From Paulownia fortunei (Eukaryota; Streptophyta; Magnoliopsida; Lamiales; Paulowniaceae): 64,000 nt of DNA. The stretch covers positions 2,666,001-2,730,000 of the forward strand of contig CM033121.1 in NCBI GenBank assembly GCA_019321725.1, written 5' to 3'. The position numbers were made by a program, and so were the translations under genes. Below are positions 33,001 to 45,737 of this stretch, piece after piece. Every line of letters starts with the position of its first letter. Position 1 is the stretch's first letter. Under the pieces are notes generated by a model. That model saw only the letters and a program-made list of their open reading frames with translations, had not been told where the DNA came from and made no database searches.

Positions 33001-35787
33001 ATAATTTTAATTTTTTTTACAAAACTTAATTCACAATTAAATCACAATCCTAAGTGCTCTAAAAATGGGCAATTAAGTCCAGCCAACCAGTTGTTTATCA
33101 CTGATCAGCCTCACACCAAGTACAGAAAATGCTAAAGTCCATTGAGACAAGCAGATCCACTCACTATATATATATATACACTTTGACTTAGCACATCAAA
33201 ATTTTAGTATTAGCTGCTGCCATTTCTATACTTTTCTTTATCATAAAGTGGAGTTCCAAACAAGTTTCATCTACCCTTTTAGTGTTTGGTGTGAGCAAAA
33301 TTATTTCACTTTTAGAAGCTAACTCAAATTAATATCAAGAAAGTAGAGAGTTGTTGTTTTTTTTTTTTCAATACAAAAATATATATTACATTTATAGTAT
33401 AAGTGTATAATCAACATAATAAATTTTCACTGGCAAGTTTGATGTTGCAAGTCTCCTACATATACGCGCATCAAATATTTTTTAATTTTTGGGTAAATTA
33501 CAAAAAATACTATTGAGATTTGGATTATTTAAAAAAAAATCATCTAAATTTGTAAATTATAAATATTCTATTGATATTTTTTTCCATTTTACAAATTGCA
33601 CCTAATTGAATTAGGGGTATTTGTAAAATAAAGACAAACATTAAAAAAATATTTGTAATTTTAAAAGATAATTATATTTTTTTTTGTAATTAAGCTAAAT
33701 TTCAAAATTAGGTTTTATAATTCACTTAGTAAATATTATGAATGGTAAAAAATTATAGAAATCTGTAATCTCAACTTTATTACTTGTAAAAATTGACCAT
33801 ATATAATGCAAACATCCAAAGAAATGGAAGTACAAAGAATTAGGTATGATGATGCAAAGGCTCATAATTGCAAAGGGTGTATTTAATAAAATGGAAGAAA
33901 TGGGGCAGATCTTTGGATCTAAATGTGCATCATTTTAGTGTTTTTTTGGGTTCAGTGCCATGATGCCTCTAATGACTGAAATTTAAGATGGTAGATCTGC
34001 AGAAGATATTAAGTTGATTCCCATAAAAAGTAACCAACTTGGTCCTATTAAAACTAGAATCTTTTTCCTACTAATGAATCATCATAATTCATGCATGAAA
34101 AAAAAGATCAATTCCTTGATTTGTTTCCTCTATTCATTTTTATTATTTTTTGGTTTTGGTTTTGGTTTTGGTTTTATGTTTTGGTTTTCATTATCATACC
34201 ATACCAATAATTTCACACACAAGGGGAAAATATATTAATGGGTAACTGCATATGTAAAATTACTTTTTATGTCAAATTTTCATGTGAGACAAAGTTAATT
34301 ATTGCTCTAAATTCAATGAAATGTCCCTCTCCAAAACTCCAGAAATGTAGCAAGAGCCCATTGAAGCCAATATTGATAACAAAAGATACTCAAAAAGATT
34401 GTAAAGTTGTACAGACTTGAAAATTTTTAATCCATGTTCGACTAACCACATTCGACAAATGAAATGGTAAGTATAATTATGTGTACAACTAAATACCTCT
34501 CAAATGAAACAAATTATGTGGCTATTTCCCATCCAACCCCTAAATGCCACCCTTTTGTGCAAGATCACCCCCAACAACCCCCCCCCCCACCCCAAAGTTG
34601 AAAACAACCCTTTTAACCACAAGGTTTGACTATGCAATTTAGCATGCCAGAAGGCAAATAAACAAAATCCCAAAAGGTAAACAACCATTTATTAGTGCTT
34701 TCCCAAAAAACAGAACCAATAATAACCATGAGTTTTGACTGCGAAAATCTGTGGGGAATAATAATAACTGAGCAAAATATATACACACAAATGTAATATT
34801 AATGTGTATGTATCCTCTTACGGGCAAAAGCGGAATTAAACAACACAATAACGGCTGAGGATTCGGACCTTACATAGGCTTGATTGACATTATTTGAGCA
34901 GCAAAGACAAAACGAGGCCTTAGTCCTTGAAACTTTGGAAGTTTCAGAGCAATTTTTGAGTGTATAAATGAAAATCCATGAACACAAAATCTGTACTTTT
35001 GTCAATGGAAAAATCAGAAAATTTCATACATCCTTTTTGATTTTGCCTCAGATTAACACAATACAACAATCCAACAGATCTTGACCGTTTGATTTTTTGT
35101 AGCAACGAACTCTTCCCCTCATAAGTACACGTGCCCCATCTTTTCACTTTCTCTCTCTATTCTCTCTTTCTCATATTTTGCTTCCCTGCATGGAATTCTC
35201 CTCCTACTACAACACACAACAAACAAGAAATGTACAGATATAGAGAGAGAAAGAGATGATTTGTATGCATATGAGGGAGAGAAATATAGGGAAGAAAGAG
35301 TCTTTTGGTTTCTGTTTTAATTCTTTATCTTGATAGGCTGTGGCTAGTTCAAGGCCATCATTAGCGACCCATCTGTTCAAAAGTTTGATTCTTTCCCAAT
35401 TAAAATTCTTCACAATCTTGGAACATTAATATACGGGGGTTGTCATTTTTATGCCTTTTTTCTTTTCTCTGTGGTGAGAGATTACATGGATATGGAATTC
35501 AAGAATGTTCTTGCTTTTGTTGTGGGTCTGATCTTTTACTTCCCCGAAAACTGTCACATCTGACCAGTTTCATGATCCTGTTTCTATCACTTGTGTGATA
35601 CCAATAGACTTTGTGATCTGTGCCCAACCCCACATTCCAGATTTGAGCGTGAAGAAAGTTCATTTTTGTATTTCAATGTTATTTTTCTGATCTGGGGTGA
35701 GTTCTTTTTGGGTTCCTCTGTTTCCTGAACTGTTTGGGTCGTGGCATTGTTTCACAATTTTGAAGTTCAGTTAGTTGTTTACTGATC
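30032..35787. other. Intergenic 5.8 kb, no gene recognised
   Basis: AT-rich sequence with C-rich patches (30292-30316, 34578-34595) and a possible SINE at 31325-31510. GGTTTT repeats lie at 34150-34175. Open frames here are short and unconvincing. The last about 600 bp probably contain the promoter and leader (with a leader intron ending TTTTTAG at 35798) of the C2H2 gene. Confidence 0.6.
31325..31510 (+). mobile_element. Possible SINE remnant (tRNA-like promoter boxes)
   Basis: GTCGCGCAATGGTAAAA resembles a pol III A box, and about 35 bp later GATGTACGATTTCC resembles a degenerate B box (GGTTCGANTCC). It is followed by a GC-richer body in an AT-rich setting. No poly-A/T tail or target duplication could be fixed. 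Confidence 0.35.
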
Positions 35788-35841
35788 TTGATTTTTAGTA
35801 TTTGGGCTTTTTCTGCTTTGGTGGTTGAAGAATCAAGTCAT

Positions 35842-37503
35842 ATGACGGAGCAGGGTCGTGAATCGAGGTTTGTTTGCAAGCTGTGCAACAAGAAGTACCC
35901 ATGTGGGAAGTCACTAGGGGGTCACATGAGGTCTCATGTAGTTGCAAATTCAGCTGAATCTGAGGAGAAAGTTGAGGTTAACATGAAAAAGAATTCATCT
36001 TTTGGTGATGCTGGGCAGCAGAGTATCATGGAAGAGTCAAAACTTGCTGAATTTGGAAATGGGCAATCTGGTTATGGCCTGAGAGAGAATCCCAAGAAAA
36101 CATGGAGGGCTGTGGATTCAAGGCTCCCCTTGCCACAGGATAAAGTTTGCAAGCAATGTGGAAAAGGGTTTCAGTCATTGAAGGCTTTGTGTGGTCACAT
36201 GGCTTGTCACTCAGAGAGGGATAGGGGTTTTAAAGATGATCATTCTTGGACTAGTGAGAATCAGAAGCTGGTGCTGGATAGTCATTCAGATACAGAAGCT
36301 GAGGAAAGGAGGCTGAGAACCAGATCATCAAAAAGTAAGAGGTACAAGAAAATTGTTGACAAGTCTCCTTTTCCTTTAGCTAATAATGGTTCTTCATCTG
36401 TTTCTGAGATTGATGGGCAAGAACAAGAGGAGATAGCTATGTGTTTAATGTTGTTGTCAAGGGATTCTGGGAACAAGGGTGGTGTCAATTCAGTTGTAGA
36501 GTCTTCAGATAACAATTCTGTTGTTCTGGAGACTAAATCTTCTTCTATAGAAATGAGAATTGGTAAAAAGGAAAGCCTAAATTACATCCATAACCAAGAC
36601 GAGATTCCCCAAATGAAGAAAATTGGGTGTAGGAAGTTAAAAGATAGTACTTTGGATGCCGAAATTGGTCAAATGGAGAATTCTGATTCTGGGTATTTCT
36701 TGGATGAATGTGCCAAGGCTGAGTCCGATGTATCAGTTGATGGGTTTCGAAGGTATGGTGATTTTGGTGAATGCAAGAAGCCCCTCATGAGTGTTGAAGG
36801 GAGAGGTGAGAAGTATGGTGCTGAAGTTAGGAAGAGCTTGAAAGTAATCAAGAGTTGTAGAACTGATTTAAGCAAATTGAATAAGGAAAATGCTTATGAT
36901 GACGATGGTATGGCTTCAAAGTTTGCTGGGACTGAATCAAGAAAGAGAAAGTATAGTTCTGAAAATCCTGAATCATGGAATGAATCCGGAAGGATGATAA
37001 AAAATGGTACTCCAAATGCTGAATTGTGCAATAATTCTCAGAAGAAAAGTAAATATGAATGCTTCAACTGTAAAAAGACCTTCAAGTCTTATCAGGCTCT
37101 TGGAGGTCACAGACCATGCCACAAAAGAAGCAATGCTTTTTATGAATCTAGATATGAAAGTGGCGAGAACAGCCTAGATGATTCTACTGATTACAGAACT
37201 ACTGGCAAGCTTGTTGAGTCTTCCAGCAACAGAAAATCAAGTGCTAAGAATTCATCTCGCTATACTGAGAAAAAAATTAAGCCTAACAAGAACAAAGGGC
37301 ATGTTTGCCCATTCTGCAACAGGGTTTTTAAGAATGGCCAGGCCTTAGGTGGCCACAAGAGGTCACATTTTATCGGTGGTCATGAGGAAAACAACAACCG
37401 AAGTCCAGTAGTGAAGCCTGAGCTTCCTGATTTACTTGATCTTAATCTTCCTGCTCCTGAGGCGGATGAGGATGACGGGCGTGGCCAGTTCTTTTCCTGG
37501 TAG
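35842..37503 (+). CDS. C2H2 zinc finger protein with four fingers and an EAR motif
   Basis: A single exon codes 553 residues from MTEQGRESRF. Four C2H2 fingers of the plant type (C-X2-C-X12-H-X3-H): C12/C15/H28/H32 (KSLGGHMRSH), C103/C106/H119/H123 (KALCGHMACH), C407/C410/H423/H427 (QALGGHRPCH) and C489/C492/H505/H509 (QALGGHKRSH). LDLNL at 532-536 is a DLNxx(P)-type EAR motif that recruits TOPLESS co-repressors, so a nuclear transcriptional repressor is likely. Basic runs (RSSKSKRYKK, ESRKRKYSS, EKKIKPNKNKG) may be nuclear signals. The frame is open 54 bases further upstream to an ATG at 35788, but a probable leader-intron acceptor at 35798 favours the internal start. Finger 2 has LCGHMACH, a departure from QALGGH. 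Targets unknown. Confidence 0.9.
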   Translation: MTEQGRESRFVCKLCNKKYPCGKSLGGHMRSHVVANSAESEEKVEVNMKKNSSFGDAGQQSIMEESKLAEFGNGQSGYGLRENPKKTWRAVDSRLPLPQDKVCKQCGKGFQSLKALCGHMACHSERDRGFKDDHSWTSENQKLVLDSHSDTEAEERRLRTRSSKSKRYKKIVDKSPFPLANNGSSSVSEIDGQEQEEIAMCLMLLSRDSGNKGGVNSVVESSDNNSVVLETKSSSIEMRIGKKESLNYIHNQDEIPQMKKIGCRKLKDSTLDAEIGQMENSDSGYFLDECAKAESDVSVDGFRRYGDFGECKKPLMSVEGRGEKYGAEVRKSLKVIKSCRTDLSKLNKENAYDDDGMASKFAGTESRKRKYSSENPESWNESGRMIKNGTPNAELCNNSQKKSKYECFNCKKTFKSYQALGGHRPCHKRSNAFYESRYESGENSLDDSTDYRTTGKLVESSSNRKSSAKNSSRYTEKKIKPNKNKGHVCPFCNRVFKNGQALGGHKRSHFIGGHEENNNRSPVVKPELPDLLDLNLPAPEADEDDGRGQFFSW

Positions 37504-39883
37504 GTTAGAGATAAGCAGAGGTATGACTTGCTGCTTGCTGATTTCCAAGTGTAAAGAATGGCGCAGCTGATACCGTGAAGATGCTAGAGTGTGTAGAAAA
37601 ATGGTAAACAGCAACTTCATTCTGCTTTTTGTTGCTTACATTAGAGATGGTACTGGACTGCAGTTATTCTGCTCCACATCAACCGTAAGCAGCATCTCGA
37701 TCCTTTTGTTCCATCCCATTTTTGTGTTCCAAAAATATGCCACAATTTTTGCAGACTCTAAACTTAATTTTTTGTTCATTTGAAGCATTGACATGGTACC
37801 TTAAAAGATTTTTGTAGTGATTTAGTTCTTTATTGCAAACTAGTAGCCAAGATTAATCATTCATTTTATTCACTTGTTCACTTCTTCCAGTTTCTGAAAT
37901 TGAAGATGCTGAAGTTGGTTGTCTTCACCCTTTTGAGAGTTCTTACTTATCTCAGACTTAACTAGTTGGCCAAATAATGTATCATTGTCACTTCAGGAAT
38001 TATATTTATACGGTTTTATCAAGTTCACAAACTTGAAAAGACGTACTGCGACCCGCCTTCTCCTTAAGAAGAACTTATCATCTGCCATAGAAACCAGAAA
38101 TTAAGAGGGATAAATTTTTCGAAATTCGATTTGATATACGATTTATGGGAGATGACATTACATTTTTGAGTTGCCATACAATGCAACTTTGCAGTCTCAA
38201 TATCAAAAGCCCAAATCTTTATTCTAATCCCAATCCTCTTTCCTAATCACACATCCATTGGTTCCCTCAGCCACACTTTGTTGTTATTTAGGTGGTTGTA
38301 TTAAGCCCTGGAACTAATATAATTTTCTCTATCATCATAATCATTGTGCTTCACAATAGATTAGGGTGTGTTTAAGTAACCATTCAATTGCTAAGGAGAC
38401 AACAAAAGTGAACCTCAAAAGTGCTTGTTAAGGAAGCCAAGTTCCTGTCATGAAACATGCCTGTCAGTCATACCAGCAGCTGTCTTAGATATTTGGTTGC
38501 TTGGATTGGAATAGAAGTTACCAAGTAAGAAGGGAAGAGTGGATCTTTTTTGTGTACTATTGCAAATTGGAAGAATGATGAGTTTCAATGAACCACTGTC
38601 CTAATTCAACCTACCTTCAGATCCATTTCTGCCATTTGAGTATTTTAAAGTTCCTTTTTCTTTTTGATTTGTGAGGAAAAAAAAAAAATATTAAAGCACA
38701 TACTTTTGTGGCAACCCACACCTATATTATCCCATTCTTTGCTTCATACTCTGTCTTCTTGCTTTTAACTTCACTGGTGTAAGGTCAGCCTGCACTTTCT
38801 GTTCTTGCAGTTGGAAAGATGTAAAGCAAATTTTATATACAGAAGACACAAATGTTTAGGATAATAATAATAAGAATTGTTTGCATATGAATGATTGATA
38901 TCATCCAATAGATGTGGGGAAATTAATTTGACAAGCTGACCTTTTTTTATTGTTATTTTTTGCCCTTTTTGGTATGAATTTGCCAGGGTAATTAAATTAT
39001 TCCACTCTAAGTAAGCTAGTAAACATTGGAACATGAACTAGGTTGTAGGATAAAACAAAATATAGATTTACACTTTTTTTTAGTAAATCTCAGGAATGTC
39101 TATGATTAAGAATTATTTAAAAATCAATAATTATTAACATGTGACAACCACCCAAAATATGTAATTAAATAATTAATTATTATTAAAGTAGATAAATATC
39201 CAGATAAATGAAATTAAACACAAGACCTCTTAGAAGTTCCCAAGATTACTAATCTAAAAGGATAAATACTATTCCAAAACTTCAATATTTTTAATATTCT
39301 TCATGAATGTTTGCTACATTAGCTACAGAAGAATAAATGTAAAATTTTTTTTTACTCTTCCCTATAATTCCCCCTTTTTCTTTTGGTACAAATTTTCTCC
39401 CCTTTCCTAGACAATTAATTTATCGATCTAATATGGGTAGCATATTAAATAGCACCAGTAATGTATTAATTTGAATATTTATTTTTATAGACCATAAAAA
39501 GGCTGAATATAGGAATATAACTATTTCTGTCACGTCACATATGTTCTTCTACAAAATTAGTTGGGCCGTTGTACCTGAAAAGACGAAAGGGCCCACTAAT
39601 TACTTCCTTGTCTCTGGATCAGGGTGTGGGCCTATATACCAAAAGTGAAGTCAAGTCAGTCTGTAGTCAGTGAGATGGGCCAGGACAATGAGTTGTTTGG
39701 ATCCAGAAGTGCTCTGTAGGGCTATCCTGGGTCCACCATCCACCATGTGGATCAAAAGATTTTATTATAAAAATCAAAATGTTTTTATTTTAAATTCATT
39801 AAAGCAAAAACAAAATGTTTCAGAAAATTCATCTTTCTTTAAAATATTTTACAAGATATTTAATAGCTTATAAGATCTTTTAA
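37504..39883. other. 3' region of the C2H2 gene and intergenic
   Basis: The 3'UTR is likely within the first about 300 bp. The rest is AT-rich without a recognisable gene; (AAT)n-like patch at about 38861-38872, poly-A at 38679-38688. Confidence 0.6.
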
Positions 39884-40170
39884 AGTGTTGGGTAAATTTT
39901 TTAGAAAAATATCTTATATAAGCTCCCAAAATAAGATGTAAGGATCTTATATTTTTTTTCTTGAAAAGCAAGGACATCCAAAATTATTTTTAAAATAAGA
40001 TGTTATTTTAGAAAATTATCTTAATTTTGATAATTTTAATTATAAAATTATCATTACTAACATTTTAAAAACTTCATGATCTTATTTTATCCGAATACTA
40101 CAATAATTTATTTTTAAAGTAAGATGTAGGAACTTATAAAAGATTTTAAATAAATTTAGTTAAACACCCT
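39884..40170. mobile_element. MITE with imperfect terminal inverted repeats, about 287 bp
   Basis: The left end GTGTTGGGTAAATTTTTTAG...AAATATCTTATATAAGCTCC pairs with the reversed right end GTGTTTAACTAAATTTATTT...AAATCTTTTATAAGTTCC. The GTGTTTGGCTAAA-type start is common among hAT-like plant MITEs. No clean target duplication was fixed. An adjacent 21-bp direct duplication (CTTATAATCCATCCAAAT) follows at 40171-40210. Confidence 0.55.
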
Positions 40171-40210
40171 CTTATAATCCATCCAAATCTCTTATAATCC
40201 ATCCAAATAT
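40171..40210. repeat. Short direct repeat next to the MITE
   Basis: CTTATAATCCATCCAAAT occurs twice in a row, separated by two to three bases. Confidence 0.85.
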
Positions 40211-40258
40211 TTGACAATCGCTTTCTCATGCAATTCAAACAACAGTTGATTACATTAG

Positions 40259-40800
40259 CTCTCCCATCCAAAAATTAATATATACACAAACATACATAAA
40301 CTCAACCCATAAATGTATACATAACAAAGATAGGACAATTTTTGAACAACTCTAGTCTCCATTACTACAAGCAATACAAACCTACAATTTAAGAAGAAAA
40401 AGAGAGAGAGAGAGAAACAAGTTATCTCTATCTCAACTCTCGCATCTTTTTTAACCTGAATAGTAATGTCAGTTCCAACAACTGTCTCCCATCTTTTTAA
40501 CCTGAATTGTAATGTCAGTTCCAACAATGCGGTCAGCTCTACTTCAGTACCTCTCTCTTTAAAAGACATTTTCTTTGAAATGGTAGTTGAAATGCTTCCT
40601 TGCTTGAAAGAAGCACGGATACAACCAACAACCCATGGAAAGAAATCCTTGCACATATGCAATGACTACATCAAATAGACAATTCAAATAATCAGTATTC
40701 TCGAAACAGCTGATAAGATTAGATATAAGAATGCAATGAAAACAAAGTGAAAACCAAACAAAATTGTTCAGAAATTCTTCATAATACCAGCTAATAACGA
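40259..40800. repeat. Dispersed segment, uninterrupted copy
   Basis: Shares long patches with 41640-41890 (CTCCATTACTACAAGCAATA) and with 43700-43915 (TACTTCAGTACCTCTCTCTT, AATAGACAAT, GATTAGATA). It is also open on the minus strand (135 residues, 40255-40662), but the paired copy does not preserve that frame. Internally CCTGAATAGTAATGTCAGTT recurs about 60 bp later. Confidence 0.7.
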
Positions 40801-41639
40801 ACGAACAACTATAAACACCATATCAAAGATGAATTTTCTGAAATATATAGTTTATGTTTATTAAATAAACTTTAACATCAAACATTGATTGCCCATACTG
40901 TCATTTTAAATATAAAATATATATGTATCTCAATATTATGCATTCCTCAATCAATAACCATATATGTACATATATTTTGAATAAGGGATAAAAAGTTGGG
41001 CGCTGACTGATGGCAGTGGAGGCTTCACTTTTGATTGGAGAATGCTAGGTTTGAATTGACGATGATGAGAAAGAATTAAGTTACAAATGAAATTTAATTA
41101 CACTTTAAAGGTATTATAGTTTTTTTTAAATTAAAATTAAATGATGAAGCCTATGAAAACCAAGAGTGATTAAATCACATGTAAATAATTAATATCGCGT
41201 TTGAAATATCATAACTATTTTTGATCGATTATATATAGTAAGACATTGAACTATGGTTGTATTCTTGTGCCCAAATTTTATAATTTGGGGAGAATGGAGA
41301 ATTTTAAGCATATTTTTACAAACATAAATGAGATTGAATATAATTTTTTTTTCCAATACATCACATGCATGTTGATTAGGATTGGGGCTTGTGAATAGAG
41401 ACTAAATTTCCAGCATAAGATACAAATTAACAGAAGGGTGCGAAATGCACTGGACATGTTTAGACTTTCAAAGAAAATAATTAAAAGATGAAGGAAATAA
41501 ATACTGGATTTCAATATGATTTGAAGGAGAAATAGAATCAGCGTCGGAGCAATGAAGATTCATTTGAAGCTTTAGAATGATTGATAATTTCAGATGACTT
41601 CAATTTGAAATTCTAGACTATGTTCATTAAATATCCCCG

Positions 41640-43915
41640 CCCTCCCATTCTAAAATTATTATATACAAAGACATACACAACTCAATTGGTAAGAGTATCC
41701 ATAGCCAGAACATGACAATCTTTAAGCAACTCCGAGTCTCCATTACTACAAGCAATACAAACCTAATTTGTTTTTTACAAAGAAGAGAGAAACAAACTAA
41801 TAAACTCTAAGTGGGGTAGTTTTAGTTATTTCAGTTTCAGTTGTCTCCTCTCTCTCTTTAACCTGGATAGTAAAGTCAGTTCCAAGCAGTGGTGCTTGTT
41901 GTTTAGCATATTAAATTAAATTTTATTAGTAAAATAATTTTACAAGTACAATACAAGTAAGTGTCAATCTCACGAAAATTGAAAGCTATTGAATTCACTA
42001 TCAATTCTAAAATTAAAAACTCTACTCACTAATTAACTACATAATATTCTAAGAGTCAACATTTAAAAACAAAACACAAAAAGTTGATTAACTAAATTCT
42101 AGGAAATGAGACTAACTAGAATTAAATAAATGAATACAAGATTGATGAATGTTTGGTTAATGTTTCATTCACCACATCTAGATAATATATTGTAAATTGA
42201 TATTAATATTACTTTCACTTTCCTAATAAAATTATCAATAGTAGATAACAATAAACTATGTTAACTCAATCTTTCCTTAGTTTTTCGTTAAATATAACAA
42301 TCTTTCTATCTAATTCCCTAATCACTAAACAAATTAGAACAAGCTCTCTATATTCAATTTAACAGAAGTATTAAGATGAAAAAGATAGATTTATCTAACC
42401 AACAAATACACAAGTTCAGATTGTTCAACTTAGATTATCTTCCACAACATGATTAACATATATATTTCATAATCATTAATCACAATTCATTACTTATAAT
42501 TATAATTTCAAAATAATTACAAATCAAGAATTCTAATCTAGTTTAGGTAATTCTCCAACCCTACTTAGTTGTGCACTCAAATAAAACAAGAAAATAACCA
42601 TGAAAAAATTGAATGTAGAAGCACAAAAATAATCCCAATTAAAAAAGTAGTGAATAATATCAAATATTCAACTGCACAAATTTATATATAGGGTTTTGAA
42701 ATCTCCTTTATCCAAATTGTAAATATAACCTAACATATTTGAAAATAATAAGAAAAATAAAACTAACAACATTAGAAATTCAAGGAATTGAAAAGGGGAA
42801 CAAGAATACCTATATTGATGCATGAATTCTTATGTTAGATGAGTCTCCCTTCAAAGCACTTTCTTTTTTTGAACCTAAACTTCTCATTTTTGGTTGATGC
42901 TCATCCCCCTTTTTGTAACCAAGTCTATGCTCTTTTTTATCTTCTTAATTTTATTTAATTTCTAAGATAAGAAGTCACGTGCTAAAATCCGCCAATCAAT
43001 CTGTCTTTAATTTTTGACTATTTTTTTTCTTTGTTAACGGCTGAATTAGCTCTTATAATCTTCTACAAATATGTAGCATCATGTGTTAGCTTTCTTTTCC
43101 AGCTTGATTCGCTTGATTCTAATCACTACGGAGAAAGTTATGTTTGATTTAAAAATATGTGCCTGCATAGATAGATTTCTTTCAATGGAGACATTTGTAC
43201 TAATTTTTTGTTTTTATCAAGGTCGAATTGGGTGACTTAGCTTCAATAACAAAGTTATAGTTCTCTATTTTAGATTTCAATGAATCAAGATTCAAGTAAA
43301 AATGGCTTTTGAGCACCAAGTTATGTTCAAAATTCCAAACTTGTCCAAGTTTGGAAATATCCCGAATCTAATTTTCCACTCATCACATGCATAGCCTATG
43401 TGATTTATTGCATATTTTGATTTACACATGATGAATTTTAGCAAAAATGATATTTTTTTATAATTATGATACTTTTTTAATCCAATAAAATATTTTCTCC
43501 TAATTTACTCACGAAACGTACTGTCTTTTTTGGTTTCATTTTTATTCATTTTGATCTTTTTTTGTCTATTGACTCTCAAATTCTTATAAAACACAAAAAA
43601 TAATAAAAACTCAATATTAAAAAGAACAAAGCAAAGAAAATATGAATGATTTGGTACAAAAATACGCAAAATACATACTTATCAAGCATTGAAATCTTTC
43701 TAAGCAATGTGGACAACTCTACTTCAGTACCTCTCTCTTTGAGAGACCTTTTCTTTGTAATGCTCTTGTTATCTTTGCACAAATGCAAAGCTCCTCAATG
43801 ACTACTGCAAATAGACAATCCAAAAAACCAATATTCTCAAAACACCTAATAAAATTAGATACGAGAATGCAGGGAAGACAACGTACAAATCCAAACATAA
43901 TTGTCCATAAGTATA
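41640..43915. repeat. Second copy of the dispersed segment, split by an insertion
   Basis: Left part about 41640-41893 and right part about 43700-43915 are collinear with 40259-40800. The 1.8 kb between them has no counterpart there and is annotated separately. Confidence 0.7.
41895..43700. mobile_element. About 1.8-kb non-coding insertion, unclassified element
   Basis: It interrupts the segment between AAGCAGTG (left) and AAGCAATG (right), which may be a diverged 8-9 bp target duplication. The left end reads GTGCTTGTTGTTTAGCATAT. Near the right end, the sequence ACAAAAATACGCAAAATACA followed by TACTTATCAAG is shared with about 46975-46997, so it is a member of a repeat family. No transposase frame. 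Confidence 0.5.
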
Positions 43916-44120
43916 GGATTGATTGGTTTGTTTTGAAATATTTCTTCATGATTGTATTCAATAAGATGTTTTAATAAGAATTTGTGCATAGGTGTATTTT
44001 ATTATTTTAATCCTATTTAAGTATTGGAGCTTTTTTTGTTGATTTTTCCAAGTCTATAAAGGAGATGATAGACAAAGAAAGAAAAAGACCTCCAACAAAA
44101 ATGAACATAGGAATTTAAAA

Positions 44121-45737
44121 GGTTAAATGACATATCATTCCCCAAAGTTAGTTATTTTTTGATTTTACCTCCAAAATCAACTAAAATACACTTTGCCCCT
44201 TAACTTACATTTATAATTTTAAATTAATTTTTCACTTGAACGCTCTTCGTCAGCCATTGTCGTGCACTTTTCCCCATTTTTCTTGCTCCAAAGCCAAGAA
44301 AAAGACCGTGTGATATTTTTCTATTACTTTCAATGGTAAAAATATAAAAATAATAATATTTTACTATAAATAGTGTCAATCACAATACAAGAAATATGTG
44401 TTGTCCCTCTATTTCCACCTCAAAATTCAAGAAATGGGTTTTGTAATATTTTTTCATTTCAGTTAATGATAAATACACAACAAATGGTGGTACTTTTGTT
44501 ATAAATAATGTTAGTCCCAATATGAGTAACAAACTAAGTGGTTACAAATAGTGGTGTAAATAGTATTAGTCGCAGCACTTAGACACTAGATTTCAGCACC
44601 TATATAATTATATAAATACTGTATTTTCCATCGTTGTCATCAGCAACCACTTAACATATTTCTCTTACTGTAGTCGATATTATTTACAGAAAAAGTATCA
44701 CCGTTTGTCTTGCTTTCACCATTAACAATAATAGAAAAATATTATGAAATATTTTACTTGACTTTTGAGCGAAAAAAAAGAAGAAAATGCGTGATAGCAG
44801 CCGATGAAGAGCGTTGCAATGGAAATTTAATCTAAAAATATAATTGGAGGCAATGGCGGATCCAGGGGGCGGGTGGGTGCAGCCCCCCTCAACTTTCATA
44901 TTTATTATTTTAGTATATTTTGTAAATTAAAAAATTTGCCCCTGCTCGAATAATTAAATTATTCCACTCAGCCCCTCAAATTTTTATAATTCTTTTTCGA
45001 ATATGTGAATTTAATAAATATAAAGATGTTCTAAAATTATTTTTAAACTTTATTTTTTAAAAAAATTCAGGTAATGGAATTTATTATTGATACAAAGTTT
45101 TAAAAGACATTTGTACTAACTTTCAAAATTTATTATGATTTCATTTCTAAAAATATGAATATTTTAGTTAAAAAATACTTCTTATTGTGATTTTTTTTAA
45201 TTTAATTTTTAGTTTTTAACTTATTTGATTCCACTTTTGTTGCTTATTATTTGAGGTATACTATTTTTTATTTCACAAAAAAAATCATAAGTGTAGGTTT
45301 TTTATGATATAAAAATTATTTGATTTGGTTAATGGTTATGAAATAATGTTCAAATTCTTGTAAATTAATTTTTATTTTGTATTGAATTGAATTAGAATTG
45401 ACTAACATTTTCGTTTAGAATTAGTTTTTATTCAAATTTTTATGCAGTTATAATAGACATAAAATATTTATGTATAACTATAACGTATTATATTTATATT
45501 TATATTTAATTTTTAATAATTAGTTAAGAAAATTTAATAAAAAATTAATTTTATATATAAAAAAATAATAATTTGATAATCGAATCTCGCCCTCCTATTC
45601 TAAAATCCTGGCTCCGCCCCTGATTGGGGGATAAAGTGTTTTAATAAATATAAATTGAGGAGCAAAATATTTTCACTTTAATTTGAAAGGTAAAGTACTA
45701 AAATGATTAGATTTATGAGGTAAAATACCATTTAACC
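44121..45737. mobile_element. TIR element (MULE-like MITE) carrying a nested hAT element
   Basis: The left end GGTTAAATGACATATCATTC pairs with the reversed right end GGTTAAATGGTATTTTACCT; further inward both carry CTAAAATACACTTTGCCCC-like and CACTTTATCCCCC-like words. Flanks AATTTAAAA and GATTAAAAA match 7 of 9, a possible degenerate 9-bp target duplication. Without the nested insertion the element would be about 840 bp. No coding capacity. Confidence 0.6.
44851..45622. mobile_element. Non-autonomous hAT element, 772 bp, with 8-bp target duplication
   Basis: Ends CAATGGCGGATCCAGG (left) and reversed CAGGGGCGGAGCCAGG (right) are the terminal inverted repeats of a widespread plant hAT group (CAGNGGCGGANCCAG). 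Flanking 8-bp words ATTGGAGG (44843-44850) and ATTGGGGG (45623-45630) agree in 7 of 8 positions. No transposase; interior AT-rich. Confidence 0.82.

Noticed and set aside
40255..40662. 135-residue minus-strand frame
   Set aside because: It falls in a repeated segment whose other copy does not preserve the frame; contains long simple-sequence stretches.
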